Assembly: GCA_963920705.1 (NCBI GenBank)
Contig: CAWUCO010000268.1
Coordinates: 5,580,001-5,644,000, forward strand
From: Odiellus spinosus
Lineage: Eukaryota; Arthropoda; Arachnida; Opiliones; Phalangiidae
Reading direction: 5' to 3'
Length of the DNA: 64,000 bases
The notes under the pieces are model-generated. The model searched no databases, was not told the origin of the DNA, and saw only the letters and a list, made by a program, of their open reading frames with translations. A program made the translations under genes and the position numbers. Below, in pieces: positions 19,688 through 34,300 of the stretch (positions are counted from its first letter, which is position 1; each line of letters opens with the position of its first letter).

Positions 19688-22600
19688 TTGCTCACAATTT
19701 TGCAATTTAGACAAAACCAAAGTCATTCGAAAGAGCAATTAATGGACAGTCTAAAAAACAAGAGTTTTGGAAAATCCGTTGAAAAACAAGAAAAATATGG
19801 CCAATTCAAGAAATCATACAATATCAAAATAGTCAAATTTCAGATTTTAAAAATTCACTTTTTGATATTAGATGTTTTTTGAATTGGCTATATTTTCCAT
19901 GTTTTTCAACGGATTTTCCAAAACTCTTGTTTTTTAGATAGACCAATATTTGCTATTTCGAGTGGTCTTAATTTTGTCTAAATCGCTTAAAAATCAAAAG
20001 TTTTGTGTCCATTTGAATCCAATAATCTAGGATTTTTAAGCGTTTTTGCTTAATTTTAACCAATTTTATATTTGTCACAATTTTGCAATTTAGACAAAAC
20101 CAAAGTCATTCGAAAGAGCAATTAATGGACAGTCTAAATAACAAGAGTTTTCAAAAATCCGTTGAAAAACAAGAAAAATATGGCCAATTCAAGAAATCAT
20201 ACAATATCAAAATAGTCAAATTTCAGATTTTAAAAATTCGCTTTTTGATATTAGATGTTTTTTGAATTGGCTATATTTTCCATGTTTTTCAACGGATTTT
20301 CCAAAACTCTTGTTTTTTAGATAGACCAATATTTGCTCTTTCGAGTAGTCTTAATTTTGTCTAAATCGCTTAAAAATCAAAAGTTTTGTGTCCATTTGAA
20401 TCCAATAATCTTGGATTTTTAAGTGTTTTTGCTTTATTTTAACCAATTTTATATTTGTCACAATTTTGCAATTTAGACAAAACCAAAGTCATTCGAAAGA
20501 GCAATTAATGGACAGTCTAAATAACAAGAGTTTTCAAAAATCCGTTGAAAAACAAGAAAAATATGGCCAATTCAAGAAATCATACAATATCAAAATAGTC
20601 AAATTTCAGATTTTAAAAATTCGCTTTTTGACATTAGATGTTTTTTGAATTGTCCATATTTTCCATGTTTATATTTGTCACAATTTTGCAATTTAGACAA
20701 AACCAAAGTCATTCGAAAGAGCAATTAATGGACAGTCTAAATAACAAGAGTTTTCAAAAATCCGTTGAAAAACAAGAAAAATATGGCCAATTCAAGAAAT
20801 CATACAATATCAAAATAGTCAAATTTCAGATTTTAAAAATTCGCTTTTTGATATTAGATGTTTTTTGAATTGGCTATATTTTCCATGTTTTTCAACGGAT
20901 TTTCCAAAACTCTTGTTTTTTAGATAGACCAATATTTGCTATTTCGAGTGGTCTTAATTTTGTCTAAATCGCTTAAAAATCAAAAGTTTTGTGTCCATTT
21001 GAATCCAATAATCTTGGATTTTTAAGCGTTTTTGCTTAATTTTAACCAATTCTATATTGGTCACAATTTTGCAATTTAGACAAAACCAAAGTCATTCGAA
21101 AGAGCAATTAATGGACAGTCTAAATAACAAGAGTTTTCAAAAATCCGTTGAAAAACAAGAAAAATATGGCCAATTCAAGAAATCGTACAATATCAAAATA
21201 GTCAAATTTCAGATTTTAAAAATTCGCTTTTTGATATTAGATGTTTTTTGAATTGGCTATATTTTCCATGTTTTTCAACGGATTTTCCAAAACTCTTGTT
21301 TTTTAGATAGACCAATATTTGCTATTTCGAGTGGTCTTAATTTTGTCTAAATCGCTTAAAAATCAAAAGTTTTGTGTCCATTTGAATCCAATAATCTTGG
21401 ATTTTTAAGTGTTTTTGCTTAATTTTAACCAATTTTATATTGGTCACAATTTTGCAATTTAGACAAAACCAAAGTCATTCGAAAGAGCAATTAATGGACA
21501 GTCTAAAAAACAAGAGTTTTGGAAAATCCGTTGAAAAACAAGAAAAATATGGCCAATTCAAGAAATCATACAATATCAAAATAGTCAAATTTCAGATTTT
21601 AAAAATTCACTTTTTGATATTAGATGTTTTTTGAATTGTCCATATTTTCCATGTTTATATTTGTCACAATTTTGCAATTTAGACAAAACCAAAGTCATTC
21701 GAAAGAGCAATTAATGGACAGTCTAAATAACAAGAGTTTTCAAAAATCCGTTGAAAAACAAGAAAAATATGGCCAATTCAAGAAATCATACAATATCAAA
21801 ATAGTCAAATTTCAGATTTTAAAAATTCGCTTTTTGATATTAGATGTTTTTTGAATTGGCTATATTTTCCATGTTTTTCAACGGATTTTCCAAAACTCTT
21901 GTTTTTTAGATAGACCAATATTTGCTATTTCGAGTGGTCTTAATTTTGTCTAAATCGCTTAAAAATCAAAAGTTTTGTGTCCATTTGAATCCAATAATCT
22001 TGGATTTTTAAGCGTTTTTGCTTAATTTTAACCAATTCTATATTGGTCACAATTTTGCAATTTAGACAAAACCAAAGTCATTCGAAAGAGCAATTAATGG
22101 ACAGTCTAAATAACAAGAGTTTTCAAAAATCCGTTGAAAAACAAGAAAAATATGGCCAATTCAAGAAATCATACAATATCAAAATAGTCAAATTTCAGAT
22201 TTTAAAAATTCGCTTTTTGATATTAGATGTTTTTTGAATTGGCTATATTTTCCATGTTTTTCAACGGATTTTCCAAAACTCTTGTTTTTTAGATAGACCA
22301 ATATTTGCTATTTCGAGTGGTCTTAATTTTGTCTAAATCGCTTAAAAATCAAAAGTTTTGTGTCCATTTGAATCCAATAATCTTGGATTTTTAAGTGTTT
22401 TTGCTTAATTTTAACCAATTTTATATTGGTCACAATTTTGCAATTTAGACAAAACCAAAGTCATTCGAAAGAGCAATTAATGGACAGTCTAAAAAACAAG
22501 AGTTTTGGAAAATCCGTTGAAAAACAAGAAAAATATGGCCAATTCAAGAAATCATACAATATCAAAATAGTCAAATTTCAGATTTTAAAAATTCACTTTT

Positions 22601-23957
22601 TGATATTAGATGTTTTTTGAATTGGCTATATTTTCCATGTTTTTCAACGGATTTTCCAAAACTCTTGATTTTCAGATAGACCAATATTTGCTCTTTCGAG
22701 TGGTCTTAATTTTGTCTAAATCGCTTAAAAATCAAAAGTTTTGTGTCCATTTGAATCCAATAATCTAGGATTTTTAAGCGTTTTTGCTTAATTTTAACCA
22801 ATTTTATATTTGTCACAATTTTGCAATTTAGACAAAACCAAAGTCATTCGAAAGAGCAATTAATGGACAGTCTAAATAACAAGAGTTTTCAAAAATCCGT
22901 TGAAAAACAAGAAAAATATGGCCAATTCAAGAAATCATACAATATCAAAATAGTCAAATTTCAGATTTTAAAAATTCGCTTTTTGATATTAGATGTTTTT
23001 TGAATTGGCTATATTTTCCATGTTTTTCAACGGATTTTCCAAAACTCTTGTTTTTTAGATAGACCAATATTTGCTATTTCGAGTGGTCTTAATTTTGTCT
23101 AAATCGCTTAAAAATCAAAAGTTTTGTGTCCATTTGAATCCAATAATCTTGGATTTTTAAGTGTTTTTGCTTTATTTTAACCAATTTTATATTTGTCACA
23201 ATTTTGCAATTTAGACAAAACCAAAGTCATTCGAAAGAGCAATTAATGGACAGTCTAAATAACAAGAGTTTTCAAAAATCCGTTGAAAAACAAGAAAAAT
23301 ATGGCCAATTCAAGAAATCATACAATATTAAAATAGTCAAATTTCAGATTTTAAAAATTCGCTTTTTGATATTAGATGTTTTTTGAAATGGCTATATTTT
23401 CCATGTTTTTCAACGGATTTTCCAAAACTCTTGTTTTTTAGATAGACCAATATTTGCTATTTCGAGTGGTCTTAATTTTGTCTAAATCGCTTAAAAATCA
23501 AAAGTTTTGTGTCCATTTGAATCCAATAATCTTGGATTTTTAAGCGTTTTTGCTTAATTTTAACCAATTCTATATTGGTCACAATTTTGCAATTTAGACA
23601 AAACCAAAGTCATTCGAAAGAGCAATTAATGGACAGTCTAAATAACAAGAGTTTTCAAAAATCCGTTGAAAAACAAGAAAAATATGGCCAATTCAAGAAA
23701 TCATACAATATCAAAATAGTCAAATTTCAGATTTTAAAAATTCGCTTTTTGATATTAGATGTTTTTTGAATTGGCTATATTTTCCATGTTTTTCAACGGA
23801 TTTTCCAAAACTCTTGTTTTTTAGATAGACCAATATTTGCTATTTCGAGTGGTCTTAATTTTGTCTAAATCGCTTAAAAATCAAAAGTTTTGTGTCCATT
23901 TGAATCCAATAATCTTGGATTTTTAAGTGTTTTTGCTTAATTTTAACCAATTTTATA
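19688..23957 (+). repeat. Higher-order repeat, copy 1 (4270 bp, 12 units)
   Basis: Ten full 383-bp monomers plus two 220-bp truncated ones (10x383 + 2x220 = 4270). The subtype order is reproduced from 23958 at an exact 4270-bp offset, including the truncated units. Confidence 0.9.
20663..20670 (+). repeat. Junction of a 163-bp-deleted monomer
   Basis: CCATGTTT in arm A is joined directly to ATATTTGTC at the end of S, removing 163 bp and leaving a 220-bp unit. The same junction recurs at 13371, 21649, 24933, 25919, 33029 and 34781, always in monomers with the GAATTGTCC form of arm A. One deletion event was therefore spread by array amplification. Confidence 0.93.
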
Positions 23958-26900
23958 TTGCTCACAATTTTGCAATTTAGACAAAACCAAAGTCATTCGA
24001 AAGAGCAATTAATGGACAGTCTCAAAAACAAGAGTTTTGGAAAATCCGTTGAAAAACAAGAAAAATATGGCCAATTCAAGAAATCATACAATATCAAAAT
24101 AGTCAAATTTCAGATTTTAAAAATTCACTTTTTGATATTAGATGTTTTTTGAATTGGCTATATTTTCCATGTTTTTCAACGGATTTTCCAAAACTCTTGT
24201 TTTTTAGATAGACCAATATTTGCTATTTCGAGTGGTCTTAATTTTGTCTAAATCGCTTAAAAATCAAAAGTTTTGTGTCCATTTGAATCCAATAATCTAG
24301 GATTTTTAAGCGTTTTTGCTTAATTTTAACCAATTTTATATTTGTCACAATTTTGCAATTTAGACAAAACCAAAGTCATTCGAAAGAGCAATTAATGGAC
24401 AGTCTAAATAACAAGAGTTTTCAAAAATCCGTTGAAAAACAAGAAAAATATGGCCAATTCAAGAAATCATACAATATCAAAATAGTCAAATTTCAGATTT
24501 TAAAAATTCGCTTTTTGATATTAGATGTTTTTTGAATTGGCTATATTTTCCATGTTTTTCAACGGATTTTCCAAAACTCTTGTTTTTTAGATAGACCAAT
24601 ATTTGCTCTTTCGAGTAGTCTTAATTTTGTCTAAATCGCTTAAAAATCAAAAGTTTTGTGTCCATTTGAATCCAATAATCTTGGATTTTTAAGTGTTTTT
24701 GCTTTATTTTAACCAATTTTATATTTGTCACAATTTTGCAATTTAGACAAAACCAAAGTCATTCGAAAGAGCAATTAATGGACAGTCTAAATAACAAGAG
24801 TTTTCAAAAATCCGTTGAAAAACAAGAAAAATATGGCCAATTCAAGAAATCATACAATATCAAAAAAGTCAAATTTCAGATTTTAAAAATTCGCTTTTTG
24901 ACATTAGATGTTTTTTGAATTGTCCATATTTTCCATGTTTATATTTGTCACAATTTTGCAATTTAGACAAAACCAAAGTCATTCGAAAGAGCAATTAATG
25001 GACAGTCTAAATAACAAGAGTTTTCAAAAATCCGTTGAAAAACAAGAAAAATATGGCCAATTCAAGAAATCATACAATATCAAAATAGTCAAATTTCAGA
25101 TTTTAAAAATTCGCTTTTTGATATTAGATGTTTTTTGAATTGGCTATATTTTCCATGTTTTTCAACGGATTTTCCAAAACTCTTGTTTTTTAGATAGACC
25201 AATATTTGCTATTTCGAGTGGTCTTAATTTTGTCTAAATCGCTTAAAAATCAAAAGTTTTGTGTCCATTTGAATCCAATAATCTTGGATTTTTAAGCGTT
25301 TTTGCTTAATTTTAACCAATTCTATATTGGTCACAATTTTGCAATTTAGACAAAACCAAAGTCATTCGAAAGAGCAATTAATGGACAGTCTAAATAACAA
25401 GAGTTTTCAAAAATCCGTTGAAAAACAAGAAAAATATGGCCAATTCAAGAAATCGTACAATACTCAAATAGTCAAATTTCAGATTTTAAAAATTCGCTTT
25501 TTGATATTAGATGTTTTTTGAATTGGCTATATTTTCCATGTTTTTCAACGGATTTTCCAAAACTCTTGTTTTTTAGATAGACCAATATTTGCTATTTCGA
25601 GTGGTCTTAATTTTGTCTAAATCGCTTAAAAATCAAAAGTTTTGTGTCCATTTGAATCCAATAATCTTGGATTTTTAAGTGTTTTTGCTTAATTTTAACC
25701 AATTTTATATTGGTCACAATTTTGCAATTTAGACAAAACCAAAGTCATTCGAAAGAGCAATTAATGGACAGTCTAAAAAACAAGAGTTTTGGAAAATCCG
25801 TTGAAAAACAAGAAAAATATGGCCAATTCAAGAAATCATACAATATCAAAATAGTCAAATTTCAGATTTTAAAAATTCACTTTTTGATATTAGATGTTTT
25901 TTGAATTGTCCATATTTTCCATGTTTATATTTGTCACAATTTTGCAATTTAGACAAAACCAAAGTCATTCGAAAGAGCAATTAATGGACAGTCTAAATAA
26001 CAAGAGTTTTCAAAAATCCGTTGAAAAACAAGAAAAATATGGCCAATTCAAGAAATCATACAATATCAAAATAGTCAAATTTCAGATTTTAAAAATTCGC
26101 TTTTTGATATTAGATGTTTTTTGAATTGGCTATATTTTCCATGTTTTTCAACGGATTTTCCAAAACTCTTGTTTTTTAGATAGACCAATATTTGCTATTT
26201 CGAGTGGTCTTAATTTTGTCTAAATCGCTTAAAAATCAAAAGTTTTGTGTCCATTTGAATCCAATAATCTTGGATTTTTAAGCGTTTTTGCTTAATTTTA
26301 ACCAATTCTATATTGGTCACAATTTTGCAATTTAGACAAAACCAAAGTCATTCGAAAGAGCAATTAATGGACAGTCTAAATAACAAGAGTTTTCAAAAAT
26401 CCGTTGAAAAACAAGAAAAATATGGCCAATTCAAGAAATCATACAATATCAAAATAGTCAAATTTCAGATTTTAAAAATTCGCTTTTTGATATTAGATGT
26501 TTTTTGAATTGGCTATATTTTCCATGTTTTTCAACGGATTTTCCAAAACTCTTGTTTTTTAGATAGACCAATATTTGCTATTTCGAGTGGTCTTAATTTT
26601 GTCTAAATCGCTTAAAAATCAAAAGTTTTGTGTCCATTTGAATCCAATAATCTTGGATTTTTAAGTGTTTTTGCTTAATTTTAACCAATTTTATATTGGT
26701 CACAATTTTGCAATTTAGACAAAACCAAAGTCATTCGAAAGAGCAATTAATGGACAGTCTAAAAAACAAGAGTTTTGGAAAATCCGTTGAAAAACAAGAA
26801 AAATATGGCCAATTCAAGAAATCATACAATATCAAAATAGTCAAATTTCAGATTTTAAAAATTCACTTTTTGATATTAGATGTTTTTTGAATTGGCTATA

Positions 26901-27470
26901 TTTTCCATGTTTTTCAACGGATTTTCCAAAACTCTTGATTTTCAGATAGACCAATATTTGCTCTTTCGAGTGGTCTTAATTTTGTCTAAATCGCTTAAAA
27001 ATCAAAAGTTTTGTGTCCATTTGAATCCAATAATCTAGGATTTTTAAGCGTTTTTGCTTAATTTTAACCAATTTTATATTTGTCACAATTTTGCAATTTA
27101 GACAAAACCAAAGTCATTCGAAAGAGCAATTAATGGACAGTCTAAATAACAAGAGTTTTCAAAAATCCGTTGAAAAACAAGAAAAATATGGCCAATTCAA
27201 GAAATCATACAATATCAAAATAGTCAAATTTCAGATTTTAAAAATTCGCTTTTTGATATTAGATGTTTTTTGAATTGGCTATATTTTCCATGTTTTTCAA
27301 CGGATTTTCCAAAACTCTTGTTTTTTAGATAGACCAATATTTGCTATTTCGAGTGGTCTTAATTTTGTCTAAATCGCTTAAAAATCAAAAGTTTTGTGTC
27401 CATTTGAATCCAATAATCTTGGATTTTTAAGTGTTTTTGCTTAATTTTACCAATTTTATATTGGTCACAA
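23958..27470 (+). repeat. Higher-order repeat, copy 2 (partial)
   Basis: Follows copy 1 at a constant 4270-bp offset for about 3.5 kb, with rare differences (for example AATACTCAAATAG near 25460). The order then departs from copy 1. Confidence 0.88.
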
Positions 27471-30400
27471 TTTTGCAATTTAGACAAAACCAAATTCATT
27501 CGAAAGAGCAATTAATGGACAGTCTATAAAACAAGAGTTTTGGAAAATCCGTTGAAAAACAAGAAAAATATGGCCAATTCAAGAAATCATACAATATCAA
27601 AATAGTCAAATTTCAGATTTTAAAAATTCGCTTTTTGATATTAGATGTTTTTTGAATTGGCTATATTTTCCATGTTTTTCAACGGATTTTCCAAAACTCT
27701 TGATTTTCAGATAGACCAATATTTGCTCTTTCGAGTGGTCTTAATTTTGTCTAAATCGCTTAAAAATCAAAAGTTTTGTGTCCATTTGAATCCAATAATC
27801 TAGGATTTTTAAGCGTTTTTGCTTAATTTTAACCAATTTTATATTTGTCACAATTTTGCAATTTAGACAAAACCAAAGTCATTCGAAAGAGCAATTAATG
27901 GACAGTCTAAATAACAAGAGTTTTCAAAAATCCGTTGAAAAACAAGAAAAATATGGCCAATTCAAGAAATCATACAATATCAAAATAGTCAAATTTCAGA
28001 TTTTAAAAATTCGCTTTTTGATATTAGATGTTTTTTGAATTGGCTATATTTTCCATGTTTTTCAACGGATTTTCCAAAACTCTTGTTTTTTAGATAGACC
28101 AATATTTGCTATTTCGAGTGGTCTTAATTTTGTCTAAATCGCTTAAAAATCAAAAGTTTTGTGTCCATTTGAATCCAATAATCTTGGATTTTTAAGTGTT
28201 TTTGCTTAATTTTACCAATTTTATATTGGTCACAATTTTGCAATTTAGACAAAACCAAAGTCATTCGAAAGAGCAATTAATGGACAGTCTAAAAAACAAG
28301 AGTTTTGGAAAATCCGTTGAAAAACAAGAAAAATACGGCCAATTCAAGAAATCATACAATATCAAAATAGTCAAATTTCAGATTTTAAAAATTCGCTTTT
28401 TGACATTAGATGTTTTTTGAATTGGCTATATTTTCCATGTTTTTCAACGGATTTTCCAAAACTCTTGATTTTCAGATAGACCAATATTTGCTCTTTCGAG
28501 TGGTCTTAATTTTGTCTAAATAGCTTAAAAATCAAAAGTTTTGTGTCCATTTGAATCCAATAATCTAGGATTTTTAAGCGTTTTTGCTTAATTTTAACCA
28601 ATTTTATATTTGTCACAATTTTGCAATTTAGACAAAACCAAAGTCATTCGAAAGAGCAATTAATGGACAGTCTAAATAACAAGAGTTTTCAAAAATCCGT
28701 TGAAAAACAAGAAAAATATGGCCAATTCAAGAAATCATACAATATCAAAATAGTCAAATTTCAGATTTTAAAAATTCGCTTTTTGATATTAGATGTTTTT
28801 TGAATTGGCTATATTTTCCATGTTTTTCAACGGATTTTCCAAAACTCTTGTTTTTTAGATAGACCAATATTTGCTATTTCGAGTGGTCTTAATTTTGTCT
28901 AAATCGCTTCAAAATCAAAAGTTTTGTGTCCATTTGAATCCAATAATCTTGGATTTTTAAGTGTTTTTGCTTAATTTTAACCAATTTTATATTGGTCACA
29001 ATTTTGCAATTTAGACAAAACCAAAGTCATTCGAAAGAGCAATTAATGGACAGTCTAAAAAACAAGAGTTTTGGAAAATCCGTTGAAAAACAAGAAAAAT
29101 ATGGCCAATTCAAGAAATCATACAATATCAAAATAGTCAAATTTCAGATTTTAAAAATTCACTTTTTGATATTAGATGTTTTTTGAATTGGCTATATTTT
29201 CCATGTTTTTCAACGGATTTTCCAAAACTCTTGATTTTCAGATAGACCAATATTTGCTCTTTCGAGTGGTCTTAATTTTGTCTAAATCGCTTAAAAATCA
29301 AAAGTTTTGTGTCCATTTGAATCCAATAATCTAGGATTTTTAAGCGTTTTTGCTTAATTTTAACCAATTTTATATTTGTCACAATTTTGCAATTTAGACA
29401 AAACCAAAGTCATTCGAAAGAGCAATTAATGGACAGTCTAAATAATAAGAGTTTTCAAAAATCCGTTGAAAAACAAGAAAAATATGGCCAATTCAAGAAA
29501 TCATAGAATATCAAAATAGTCAAATTTCAGATTTTAAAAATTCGCTTTTTGATATTAGATGTTTTTTGAATTGGCTATATTTTCCATGTTTTTCAACGGA
29601 TTTTCCAAAACTCTTGTTTTTTAGATAGACCAATATTTGCTATTTCGAGTGGTCTTAATTTTGTCTAAATCGCTTAAAAATCAAAAGTTTTGTGTCCATT
29701 TGAATCCAATAATCTAGGATTTTTAAGCGTTTTTGCTTAATTTTAACCAATTTTATATTTGTCACAATTTTGCAATTTAGACAAAACAAAAGTCATTCGA
29801 AAGAGCAATTAATGGACAGTCTAAATAACAAGAGTTTTCAAAAATCCGTTGAAAAACAAGAAAAATATGGCCAATTCAAGAAATCATACAATATCAAAAT
29901 AGTCAAATTTCAGATTTTAAAAATTCGCTTTTTGATATTAGATGTTTTTTGAATTGGCTATATTTTCCATGTTTTTCAACGGATTTTCCAAAATTCTTGT
30001 TTGTTAGATAGACCAATATTTGCTCTTTCGAGTAGTCTTAATTTTGTCTAAATCGCTTAAAAATCAAAAGTTTTGTGTCCATTTGAATCCAATAATCTTG
30101 GATTTTTAAGTGTTTTTGCTTAATTTTAACCAATTTTATATTGGTCACAATTTTGCAATTTAGACAAAACCAAAGTCATTCGAAAGAGCAATTAATGGAC
30201 AGTCTAAAAAACAAGAGTTTTGGAAAATCCGTTGAAAAACAAGAAAAATATGGCCAATTCAAGAAATCATACAATATCAAAATAGTCAAATTTCAGATTT
30301 TAAAAATTCGCTTTTTGATATTAGATGTTTTTTGAATTGGCTATATTTTCCATGTTTTTCAACGGATTTTCCAAAATTCTTGTTTTTTAGATAGACAATA

Positions 30401-30642
30401 TTTGCTCTCTCGAGTGGTCTTAAATTTGTCTAAATCGCTTAAAAATCAAAAGTTTTGTGTCCATTTGAATCCAATAATCTTGAATTTTTAAGTGTTTTTG
30501 CTTAATTTTAACCAATTTTATAATTGTCACAATTTTGCAATTTAGACAAAACCAAAGTCATTCGAAAGAGCAATTAATGGACAGTCTAAATAATAATAGT
30601 TTTCAAAAATCCGTTGAAAAACAAGAAAAATATGGCCAATTC

Positions 30643-31389
30643 AAAAAACATCTAATATCAAAAAGCGAATTTTGAAAATCTGAAATTTGACTATTTTGAT
30701 ATTGTATGGTTTCTCGAATTGGCCATATTTTTCTTGTTTTTCAACGGATTTTTGAAAACTCTTGTTATTTAGACTGTCCATTAATTGCTCTTTCGAATGA
30801 CTTTGGTTTTGTCTAAATTGCCAAGACGTGACAAATATAAAATTGATTAAAATAAAGCAAAAACACTTAAAAATCCAAGATTATTGGATTCAAATGGACA
30901 CAAAACTTTTCATTTTTAAGCGATTTAGACAAAATTAAGACTACTCGAAAGAGCAAATATTGGTCTATCTAAAAAACAAGAGTTTTGGAAAATCCGTTGA
31001 AAAACATGGAAAATATAACCAATTCAAAAAACATCTAATATCAAAAAGCGAATTTTTAAAATCTGAAATTTGACTATTTTGATATTGTATGGTTTCTCGA
31101 ATTGGCCATATTTTTCTTGTTTTTCAACGGATTTTTGAAAACTCTTGTTATTTAGACTGTCCATTAATTGCTCTTTCGAATGACTTTGGTTTTGTCTAAA
31201 TTGCTAAGACGTGACAAATATAAAATTGGTTAAAATTAAGCAAAAACGCTTAAAAATCCAAGATTATTGGATTCAAATGGACACAAAACTTTTGATTTTT
31301 TAGCGATTTAGACAAAATTAAGACCACTCGAAAGAGTAAATATTGGTCTATCTGAAAATCAAGAGTTTTGGAAAATCCGTTGAAAAACA
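30643..31389 (-). repeat. Inverted satellite pocket 4 (two monomers)
   Basis: Two reverse monomers with the usual junctions; return to forward is at the shared core 31372-31389. This pocket has GCCAAGACGTGAC and GCTAAGACGTGAC in place of GCAAAATTGTGAC, a private variant of S. Confidence 0.95.
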
Positions 31390-34300
31390 AGAAAAATATG
31401 GCCAATTCAAGAAATCATACAATATCAAAATAGTCAAATTTCAGATTTTAAAAATTCGCTTTTTGATATTAGATGTTTTTGAATTGGCTATATTTTCCAT
31501 GTTTTTCAACGGATTTTCCAAAACTCTTGATTTTCAGATAGACCAATATTTTCTCTTTCGAGTGGTCTTAATTTTGTCTAAATCGCTTAAAAATCAAAAG
31601 TTTTGTGTCCATTTTAATCCAATAATCTTTAATTTTTAAGCGTTTTTGCTTAATTTTAACCAATTTTATATTTGTCACAATTTTGCAATTTAGACAAAAC
31701 CAAAGTCATTCGAAAGAGCAATTAATGGACAGTCTAAATAATAAGAGTTTTCAAAAATCCGTTGAAAAACAAGAAAAATATGGCCAAATCAAGAAATCAT
31801 AGAATATCAAAATAGTCAAATTTCAGATTTTAAAAATTCGCTTTTTGATATTAGATGTTTTTTCAATTGGCTATATTTTCCATGTTTTTCAACGGATTTT
31901 CCAAAACTCTTGTTTTTTAGATAGACCAATATTTGCTATTTCGAGTGGTCTTAATTTTGTCTAAATCGCTTAAAAATCAAAAGTTTTGTGTCCATTTGAA
32001 TCCAATAATCTTGGATTTTTAAGCGTATTTGCTTAATTTTAACCAATTTTATATTGCTCACAATTTTGCAATTTAGAAAAAACCAAAGTCATTCGAAAGA
32101 GCAATTAATGGACAGTCTAAATAACAAGAGTTTTCAGAAATCCGTTGAAAAACAAGAAAAATATGGCCAATTCAAGAAATCATACAATATCAAAATAGTC
32201 AAATTTCAGATTTTAAAATTCGCTTTTTGATATTAGATGTTTTTTGAATTGGCTATATTTTCCATGTTTTTCAACGGATTTTCCAAAACTCTTGTTTTTT
32301 AGATAGACCAATATTTGCTATTTCGAGTGGTCTTAATTTTGTCTAAATCGCTTAAAAATCAAAAGTTTTGTGTCCATTTGAATCCAATAATCTTGGATTT
32401 TTAAGTGTTTTTGCTTAATTTTAACCAATTTTATATTGGTCACAATTTTGCAATTTAGACAAAACCAAAGTCATTCGAAAGAGCAATTAATGGACAGTCT
32501 AAAAAACAAGAGTTTTGGAAAATCCGTTGAAAAACAAGAAAAATATGGCCAATTCAAGAAATCATACAATATCAAAATAGTCAAATTTCAGATTTTAAAA
32601 ATTCGGTTTTTTGATATTAGATGTTTTTTGAATTGGCTATATTTTCCATGTTTTTCAACGGATTTTCCAAAACTCTTGATTTTCAGATAGACCAATATTT
32701 GCTCTTTCGAGTGGTCTTAATTTTGTCTAAATCGCTTAAAAATCAAAAGTTTTGTGTCCATTTGAATCCAATAATCTTGGATTTTTAAGTGTTTTTGCTT
32801 TATTTTAACCAATTTTATATTTGTCACAATTTTGCAATTTAGACAAAACCAAAGTCATTCGAAAGAGCAATTAATGGACAGTCTAAATAACAAGAGTTTT
32901 CAAAAATCCGTTGAAAAACAAGAAAAATATGGCCAATTCAAGAAATCATACAATATTAAAATAGTCAAATTTCAGATTTTAAAAATTCGCTTTTTGATAT
33001 TAGATGTTTTTTGAATTGTCCATATTTTCCATGTTTATATTTGTCACAATTTTGCAATTTAGACAAAACAAAAGTCATTCGAAAGAGCAATTAATGGACA
33101 GTCTAAATAATAAGAGTTTTCAAAAATCCGTTGAAAAACAAGAAAAATATGGCCAATTCAAGAAATCATAGAATATCAAAATAGTCAAATTTCAGATTTT
33201 AAAAATTCGCTTTTTGATATTAGATGTTTTTTGAATTGGCTATATTTTCCATGTTTTTCAACGGATTTTCCAAAACTCTTGTTTTTTAGATAGACCAATA
33301 TTTGCTATTTCGAGTGGTCTTAATTTTGTCTAAATCGCTTAAAAATCAAAAGTTTTGTGTCCATTTGAATCCAATAATCTTGGATTTTTAAGCGTTTTTG
33401 CTTAATTTTAACCAATTTTATATTGGTCACAATTTTGCAATTTAGACAAAACCAAAGTCATTCGAAAGAGCAATTAATGGACAGTCTAAATAACAAGAGT
33501 TTTCAAAAATCCGTTGAAAAACAAGAAAAATATGGCCAATTCAAGAAATCATACAATATCAAAATAGTCAAATTTCAGATTTTAAAAATTCGCTTTTTGA
33601 TATTAGATGTTTTTTGAATTGGCTATATTTTCCATGTTTTTCAACGGATTTTCCAAAACTCTTGTTTTTTAGATAGACCAATATTTGCTATTTCGAGTGG
33701 TCTTAATTTTGTCTAAATCGCTTAAAAATCAAAAGTTTTGTGTCCATTTGAATCCAATAATCTTGGATTTTTAAGTGTTTTTGCTTAATTTTAACCAATT
33801 TTATATTGGTCACAATTTTGCAATTTAGACAAAACCAAAGTCATTCGAAAGAGCAATTAATGGACAGTCTAAAAAACAAGAGTTTTGGAAAATCCGTTGA
33901 AAAACAAGAAAAATATGGCCAATTCAAGAAATCATACAATATCAAAATAGTCAAATTTCAGATTTTAAAAATTCGCTTTTTGATATTAGATGTTTTTTGA
34001 ATTGGCTATATTTTCCATGTTTTTCAACGGATTTTCCAAAACTCTTGATTTTCAGATAGACCAATATTTGCTCTTTCGAGTGGTCTTAATTTTGTCTAAA
34101 TCGCTTAAAAATCAAAAGTTTTGTGTCCATTTGAATCCAATAATCTAGGATTTTTAAGCGTTTTTGCTTAATTTTAACCAATTTTATATTTGTCACAATT
34201 TTGCAATTTAGACAAAACCAAAGTCATTCGAAAGAGCAATTAATGGACAGTCTAAATAACAAGAGTTTTCAAAAATCCGTTGAAAAACAAGAAAAATATG

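Larger units (their letters stand above)
19447..30642 (+). repeat. 383-bp satellite array, forward, with 4270-bp higher-order repeat
   Basis: About 30 forward units resume at TAGTC. Monomer subtypes (ATTGGTC, ATTGCTC or ATTTGTC; AAATAACAAG or AAAAAACAAG; TTTTC or TTTTGG in arm B) recur in fixed order. From about 27.1 kb the order becomes a simple dimer (about 765 bp) of the two arm-B subtypes. The array ends at GGCCAATTCAA at 30642. Confidence 0.96.
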
